Shown piece by piece: positions 58,101 to 64,000 of a stretch of DNA of 64,000 bases; the first letter of the stretch is position 1, and the number at the start of each line of letters is the position of its first letter. Below the pieces are notes generated by a model, which did no database searches, was not told where the DNA came from, and worked only from the letters and a program-made list of their open reading frames with translations. This DNA comes from Tricholoma matsutake. Lineage: Eukaryota > Basidiomycota > Agaricomycetes > Agaricales > Tricholomataceae. The DNA lies in the NCBI GenBank assembly GCA_026075535.2, contig AP026547.1:6200001-6264000 (forward strand), written 5' to 3'. The position numbers and the translations under genes were made by a program.

Positions 58101-59937
58101 CATCGCCACTTAAAGATGCTCAGATGAGATACCCTGTTCACGAGAAAGAAATGCTCGCAGTTGTACGTGCACTAAAAAAATGGAGATCTGACTTGCTGGG
58201 CTCGTGCTTCACTGTCTACACAGATCATCGCACTCTGGAGAACTTTGATACACAAAAGGACCTATCTCGACGACAAGCTCGTTGGATGGAGCACCTGTCC
58301 CAGTTCAACATGACTATACTATATATATGTGGTGAAGACAACACCATCGCTGACGCCCTCTCATGTACACCTTTACCAAACGACTCACCCTCATCCCTGG
58401 AGTCTGATGATGACCTTGAAATGTGCTCCATATGTGGGTCTTTCAACATGATTCTTTCAATTTCCGCGGATAAAAAATTCTTACATGACATTCATGAGGG
58501 GTACAAGGTAGATGAGTTCTGTAAAAAGCTCAACTCCACAGCTGAAAGCACCCCTGGTATCTGACTAACTGATAAACTATGGTACATCGGCGACCACCTG
58601 ATCATTCCCCGCTTTGGGTCCCTCCGCGAGGATTTATTCCGGCTCGCTCACGACACGTTGGGCCACTTTGGCGCCGACAAATGTTACGCTGCGTTGTGCG
58701 AAAGCTACTACTGGCCTAACATGAGGCAGGATTTAGAATCTGCTTACATCCCTGGTTGCGCTGAATGCCAGAGAAACAAAGGGCCAACCTCGAAAGCAAA
58801 GGGCCCCCTGCACCCACTGGCCATTCCTGACAATCGAGGTGACTCTGTTTGCCTTGACTTCGTGGGGCCGCTGCCTGAAGATGAGGGCCACAACTGCATC
58901 CTCACTATAACTGATTGCCTTGGCTCTGACGTACGTCTGATTCCTACGCGAACAGACCTTACAGTGCCAAAGCTAGTGCTGCTGTTCTTCAATGAATGGT
59001 ATTGCGAAAACGGCTTACCACTGGAGCTAATTTCAGATAGAGACAAGTTATTTGTTTCAAAATTCTGGAAAGCCTTACATGTATTGACAGGTGTCCACCT
59101 AAAGATGTCCACTGCCTACCACCCCCAGACTGACAGCGCAAGTGAGTGCACTAACAAAACTCTAAATCAATGCATGCACTTCCACATAGAGCATAACCAG
59201 CAGGGTTGGGTTCGTGCTTTGCCTATCATCTGGTTCAACATCATGACGCCTCGACAGGCTTCTCTGGTTTCCAACTGCACATGGGACGCACACCTCGAAT
59301 CATCCTGCCTATGGTACCTGGCTCCACAACAGGAACTACAGACGAAGAGACATTGGCGTGAGAGATCATTTCTCAAATCGAAGTCGACGCCGATGAAGCC
59401 AAAGATAACCTTCTTGCATCCAAGGTCACCCAAAGCTACCACGCGAACAAAGGATGCAGTACCGAGGATGTCTACAAGGTAGGTGATAAGGTAATGCTAT
59501 CTACCTTGCACCGCCATCGCGAATACAAGGCAGGAGACAAAAACTGCATTGCAAAATTTTTTCCTCGCTGGGACAGACCCTTCGCAATAACACACAGCTT
59601 CCCGGAAAAATCAAACTACACTATTCATCTACCTAATGCGGCTGATGCTTTCCCAACTTTCCATTCTTCCCTACTGAAACACCATGTTGAAAACGATGCA
59701 GAGTTATTCCCCTCTCGTGAACATGCTCAACCTGGACCGATCATCACCCCCGATGGAATTGATGAGTACAAAATTGAGAAAATCATGGATGAGCGCAAAG
59801 TAGGCCACGGATTCCAATACCTTGTTCGATGGGCCGGTTACACCGTCATGGACAATCTATGGCTACCACGACATGAACTAGAAGACAGCGCAGCGCTGGA
59901 CGCCTGGTTGGCTCGTAAGGTAGAGGAAACGCGGTAG
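55163..59937 (+). pseudogene. gypsy Gag-Pol polyprotein with five TGA stops and one frameshift
   Basis: Gag starts near the ATG 55163 (ISAGSMTPELHHFEHHAHGY; ARWLPKRWQQDLARKV). The zinc knuckle is YNGCKKCHGFYLPDGHPC. The protease site is VALFDHGSPAVLINAS. RT contains VNDYRQLNSNMVTDSYPLPH, PQGLRNAPLVHQRQV and ICHIYLNDII-type YLND at 57555, where the catalytic YLDD Asp is Asn. RNase H has ITCDTSDYCTGAVLSWGP and YPVHEKEMLAVVRALKKW. Integrase has the HHCC zinc motif (HDTLGHFGADKC, CAECQRNK) and core (LDFVGPLPED, TDCLG, PLELISDRDK, YHPQTDSASE). A chromodomain (YKIEKIMDERKVGHGFQYLV) ends the protein at 59937. TGA stops at 55877, 56714, 58082, 58562 and 59359; a frameshift near 59244 in PIIWFNIM. Confidence 0.93.
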
Positions 59938-60040
59938 CTTTTTCCCATTGGGTTTTTTGATGCACCCATTGTACTTTTGGTTGATGTTGTGATGAAGTTC
60001 TACCACTGATTATTTTTGTACACCCTCCACCTTCTTCTTA

Positions 60041-60054
60041 AAGGGTGGGAGGGG
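60041..60054 (+). promoter_or_regulatory. gypsy polypurine tract
   Basis: AAGGGTGGGAGGGG directly before the TGTAAG of the 3' LTR. It is the plus-strand priming site. Confidence 0.85.
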
Positions 60055-60324
60055 TGTAAGCCCGTGACATGTGACTTATGTGCTCCCATGACTTATGCAT
60101 TGTTTATGCTTATGCTTGTTTACTCTCAGCTGATACTTAGTAGATCACCTCGCATATACTTCCTGGCTCTCTCCCCCCTTTTCCCCCCATACATACCGTA
60201 TCTTAGCTATCTACCTTGAATACCACGCTGTTGTCCTATCACTCCCTGGTCTAGATCAACCATGAGTATTTACCTTATCTCGGAACATCCTCGATAGTGT
60301 TGTCCATCCCTTGACGGACTCCCA
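60055..60324 (+). repeat. gypsy 3' LTR
   Basis: 270 bp, ending GACTCCCA, followed by the GCTGC duplication. Confidence 0.95.
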
Positions 60325-60676
60325 GCTGCTGCTTCCTTCTGTTTATTTGCAGCCTCCTCTTGCTTCTCATTTTTTTTTTGTTGACATAGAACCATTTCCT
60401 TTTGTTTGGCCTGATATTTTCCTTTATATGCACGAGTCTGCCCATGAAGAAACTTGAAATCTCCAGGTTCTGTAAATAATGCATTCATGAAGTTTTGAGT
60501 ATTATTGCATTCAAACATTGCAAGTGCATTATAATTTGTCATGGTAAGCTGGGGCTTCATTCGCATTTGAATGTGAAAAGCACCAAGTGCACCTTCATTG
60601 ACATCATTTGTTGCTGGCATCCATGCAAGTTCCTTCTCTTCTACTGTAGACTGATCAATTAGTCCACCAGGTCACA

Positions 60677-61049
60677 TAGTGTTGCCACTGGCTCAGCCAA
60701 GGTTTTTCAATAAAATGGCTATAGCATCCCAGATAAATTTCTTAAATTCACTAGAATATTTGAGCATATGGATGAGCCATAAGCCGAGGGGTCTTCTGCC
60801 AACATTATCTGATCGGATTCCCTGTTTCTGACTTATTCACTCAGCTTTGATTTCAAGCCGAGCCATCAAGCTGAATTTTGTTTATTAAATAACTCAGGTA
60901 CAATTGATCGGTTCAACTAATTTTGGTGGGCAACCCCTCGGCTTATGGGCCCATCCACATGCTCAAATATCTTGGTGAATTTAGGAAATTTACCTGGCAT
61001 GCTATAGCCATTTTATTGAAAAATCTTGGCTGAGCCAGTGGCAACACTA
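60677..61049. mobile_element. Fold-back MITE, copy B
   Basis: A 373-bp palindromic element with ends TAGTGTTGCCACTGGCTCAG and CTGAGCCAGTGGCAACACTA. It is inserted in the coding sequence between FTSEFAPG and GGLIDQ. The flanks share ACCAGGT (left ACCAGGTCACA|TAG, right CTA|ACCAGGTG), a 7-bp duplication with four extra bases CACA at the left. The ends are conserved, so this copy is younger than copy A at 33594-33959. Confidence 0.9.
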
Positions 61050-61559
61050 ACCAGGTGCAAACTCAGATGTAAATTGTTTCCATGTCTCCTCTGCTCCTTC
61101 AAAGAAGGCAGTAAGAAGTCCACAAATATGAGGAAATGTGGAAACTTTTTCATGAACAGCTTCAAAGATTTTGGGTGAATTCCAGTTTTGTCCATCAAGT
61201 GCTGCAGTTGTAAATGAAGGAGATGGCCCAATGAGCAAATGAGGATTACAAATTATCTCTCCTATATGATCTAATACCTTGGCATGGTATGGACCAGGTT
61301 CAAGTGCATTCTGGAGTATGAACTCTTTGCATATATGGATGAGAGATTGATTGAGCATAGAGTGATAAGAAAGCAAGCTCAGAAAGGGTAGGAATATCAT
61401 GAATTGCATTCCAGAAGTTCTGCTCCATATGGTTGAACTTCTTTGTGCTTTTTTGAAGTCAGTAATATTCGAGATATGCTGTAAATTGTGAAAGATGGGC
61501 TAAAATAGCACTTGCACCATCACAGTATGATCCAAAACATGTATTGGATGTATCAGGAA

Positions 61560-62295
61560 TAGGGTGTAGCACAGGTACAGGTGAACCTGTGGTATTCTGC
61601 CTGCAGGTAGCACAGGTGCAGGTATGGGTTTGTATATCTGTACCTGTGGCAACACCACACCTGTACTCATGGTGTTGCAGGTTGTCACAGGTTTGAGTTG
61701 TGATATATTTCATATCAGGTTTTCCAAAATTCTTCTGAGCTCTTTGCTTTGAGTTAAAAGAATTTTTATCAAGTTTATGAGAATCAATTGTTGTTACACT
61801 CTGTTAAGACATGTATCTGCCTGGTACTGTGGGATCTTATGACATACAATGATCTAATTCAGTCAAGTTGATGTTGTTTTGCATGGTGACCTTGAGTGTT
61901 CCTTCCAAAAATTGCTCCTCTTATGCCAAAACTACTCTGTTCAGATAGAATGCAGCAAATTACTAGTTTCTTTGTGTTCTTCATGATGGATAAAAAAGGT
62001 TGACAGATGATTTGTGAAAGAATTGAACATTATATCATAATTTATATGTGGATTCAAGTGTTGAAGCAGTATAGAAAAGTTGAATAACTTTCTAGTATAG
62101 CTACCTCTTACCTTTGTTTTAGCCACACATAGTTTATGCCATGTTACCCAAGTGCTACTGTAGTTTGAAAACACCATACAAAACCTGTGCTTATAACCTG
62201 TACCTGCAGGTATGGTGTTTGTACAGGTATGGTGTGATAGGTGACAGGTGTGGTGTTGCCAGTGAAACCCATGGTGTCACCTGTGCTACACCCTA
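61560..62295. mobile_element. Non-autonomous hAT element (736 bp) with 8-bp TSD
   Basis: Ends TAGGGTGTAGCACAGGT and ACCTGTGCTACACCCTA are flanked by the perfect 8-bp repeat ATCAGGAA (61552-61559 and 62296-62303). Many CAGGT/ACCTG units are crowded in the first and last 120 bp, as expected for subterminal transposase-binding sites. It has no coding sequence and interrupts the large gene between ENVGGEFTF and PDTSNT. Confidence 0.93.
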
Positions 62296-64000
62296 ATCAG
62301 GAAAAGTGAATTCACCCCCAACATTTTCTTGCCACCAGAAGCGAAATATATTGTGATGCCCTTTTTTGTCATCCTTGTGATTGAAAAGTGCACCTGCCAA
62401 TTGAGTTGCTTTGATTCCTCCACATGCTGTAGTTTCAAATGCTTGTTCTTGTGCTGGTGTGATTGTATTACTATCAGATACCATATCAGCAAGAACAGCA
62501 GCATTGTCATGGTTTGCAAGTAGAATAGGAGGTGTTTGCTTGTGCTCCTCCCACCATTTGGACATTGCAATATATCCACCCCGAACACTATTCAAATCCT
62601 TGTGGCAACCACAGCCAGCCCAAACAAAGTATGTCAAATGTCATTTTTCCTTATCAGACATCATTTCATAAACATCCTTTCCTAGATCAATAACAAGATC
62701 TTCAGACATTCTTGCTAAATGAGCTCACTGTGTTTCAGGAGGCAAAGCATTCCATGCACCAGTTCCACCAGACTTTGAAACAACCTCATGGTATTTTGCA
62801 TAGAACTTTGGCACAAGTTCTTGATTATCAGAATCAAGAATCTTTTGTTCACCCAATTGCTGTAAAGTAGCAGATATTTTGAGCTCCTCCAGCATACGAG
62901 CATCCTTCTTTTCCTTTGCACAATGATCTGTCATCATTCCAACCAGTTTGGCAAAGATATCGACTGTACATAGAAGTGATCCATGTTGTTTTCCCAAGGG
63001 CAAGCAATTAGATAAATCAACAACAGAATCAAGCACTAAGTTCCAATCCTTGATTGACTCTTTGCTAGAGCTATCAAAGGATGGAGTAATGCCCAAAAAC
63101 TGTGTGACATGCTGTTTTTCTCCATCAGATGATTCATAGTCACTAGCCTTCAGATTGATATGCTGTGAATAATACTGCACATTCCAATGACTAGTACCAT
63201 CTCCACTTCCTGTTAGTGTTTCAGCTTCAGCCATTTCAAAGCCAAGTTGAATTTGGCTAGCAACATATCCTTCCATAAGAATACATGAAACAGTCCGACG
63301 GCTAATGGATCTTTTTGTTGTAATTCCAGCACTTTTCAAAATGGCTGTAATCACTGTACTAACATATTCTTTTGAACAGCCAGCTTTGACAAGTAGATGA
63401 ATAAGATTCCAAGTTTCCTGGGTGTAAACACCATTGTGTAAAAGTGAATGTGTGGATTTTTCATGGATGGCCTGTTGTCGAGCCTTCTCTCTTGCCTGGA
63501 TTACAGCCTTCTGTTGAAGTGTAGTAGCATTCTCACAACACTTTGAAAAATAAGCAGCCTGAGATTGTGATTGTTTGAGATTTTTCTGTGCCAGAGCAAG
63601 CTTTCCTTTAGCCTTAGCAAGCTCTATCTGAGACCAATCCATAGTATGGAAAAGTTGATCCTGTAGATTGGAGTGCTTCTTTTCAAGCTGTGCCAGACTT
63701 TCACCACATGAAGTAGTATCACAAATTAGCTGCTTTTGTTCAGTGAGATGCTGTGCATTAGTCACCTGAAGGATTTCTATTTTACTTTCAAGAAAATCCT
63801 TGCGAGCTGCACCATGCTGACATGCACAACATTCAACATGGAAACATCAGAAAAGCTCAGCTGATTGAGATTGTTCTACTTTTAAAACCTCCAAAGCCTT
63901 GAAAAGCTCAGCCTCCAATAAAGACACTTGATTAGATAATGCCAGTTTGGATGCTTGCAATGTGTCAATAGTGGCCTTTGCCTCTGAAAGCTGTGCTGCA

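Larger units (their letters stand above)
54325..60324 (+). mobile_element. Ty3/gypsy chromovirus LTR retrotransposon (6,000 bp), decayed
   Basis: Two 270-bp LTRs, TGTAAGCC...GACTCCCA, at 54325-54594 and 60055-60324, flanked by the 5-bp duplication GCTGC (54320-54324 and 60325-60329). A polypurine tract abuts the 3' LTR. The interior encodes Gag, aspartic protease, RT, RNase H, integrase and a C-terminal chromodomain. The LTRs differ at about 14 positions by hand count, all transitions. The copy is dead through five TGA stops, a frameshift and a lost RT aspartate. It interrupts the large protein gene of the second repeat island. Confidence 0.97.
53971..64000 (-). pseudogene. Agaricomycete-expanded large protein of unknown function, split by three insertions
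   Basis: One minus-strand gene starts beyond the right edge and ends at 53971. It opens with a coiled coil (AAQLSEAKATIDTLQASKLA; LAQLEKKHSNLQDQ). The core starts near 63400: THSLLHNGVYTQETWNLIHL, SISRRTVSCILMEG, TGSGDGTSHWNVQYYSQHIN, SLLCTVDIFAKLVGMMTDHC. VWAGCGCHKDLNSVRGGYIA follows at 62600, then LANHDNAAVLADM and GHHNIFRFWWQENVGGEFTF. After a 736-bp insertion comes PDTSNTCFGSYCDGASAILA, then FTSEFAPG. After a MITE comes GGLIDQSTVEEKELAWMPAT, then NDVNEGALGAFHIQMRMKPQ. After the gypsy element it ends MVGNDLIKQLGAFRNVGAPN. TGA stops are at 63847, 62725, 62641 and 54313. The family is repeated widely in Agaricomycete genomes as I recall it; no function is known. The D/D/E-like motifs are discussed under findings. 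Confidence 0.78.

Noticed and set aside
53065..64000. CRISPR-like or tandem repeat arrays
   Set aside because: The repeats seen are LTRs, TIRs and palindromic MITEs; there are no regularly spaced direct repeats.

Overview
The window looks like nuclear DNA of a mushroom-forming basidiomycete (Agaricomycetes). Genes are dense and split by many roughly 50-nt GTRNGT...YAG introns. The proteins (ERG24, COQ9, eIF3j, Sis1, VTC1, Arp10, peroxisomal ANT1) are eukaryotic and fungal. The repeats are lineage-typical: DUF6589 elements, a Helitron, a chromodomain Ty3/gypsy element, a Ty1/copia element and hAT elements. All exon models were spliced by eye.

Layout. (1) 1-25 kb is a conventional gene island: a partial coiled-coil protein, C-14 sterol reductase, a GH128 glucanase, a YEATS-domain protein, U6 snRNA, an AAAP amino-acid permease, COQ9, eIF3j, an ankyrin-RCC1-BTB (IBTK-like) protein, the Hsp40 Sis1, VTC1 and a small conserved protein. 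(2) About 25.6-42.6 kb is a repeat island. It holds a 6.7-kb TIR element encoding a Ulp1-like protease and a DUF6589 protein. Next to it is a Helitron helicase remnant carrying a 1.8-kb hAT insertion, which itself carries a fold-back MITE. Beyond that a PHD-finger gene is split by a complete copia element with identical LTRs. (3) 43-53 kb is a second gene island: a PX-PB1 protein, Arp10, peroxisomal ANT1, a METTL21-type methyltransferase and an alpha-arrestin. (4) 54-64 kb is a second repeat island. One long minus-strand gene of an Agaricomycete-expanded family is interrupted by a 6.0-kb chromodomain gypsy element, a hAT-type MITE and a fold-back MITE.

Main themes. The repeats are nested, and the nesting can be ordered from exact target-site duplications. 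Almost every premature stop read inside repeat ORFs is TGA, usually where the family carries arginine, and 13 of 14 differences between the gypsy LTRs lie at CpG sites. This points to CpG-methylation-driven decay. Two large repeat-borne proteins (the DUF6589 protein, and the DGTSH/NEGALG protein at the right end) show spaced acidic motifs that I read as possible RNase-H-fold transposases. They are the best candidates here for an undescribed mobile system. The host genes are housekeeping genes (sterol, ubiquinone, polyphosphate, peroxisome, translation, chaperone, dynactin) and form no obvious cluster.
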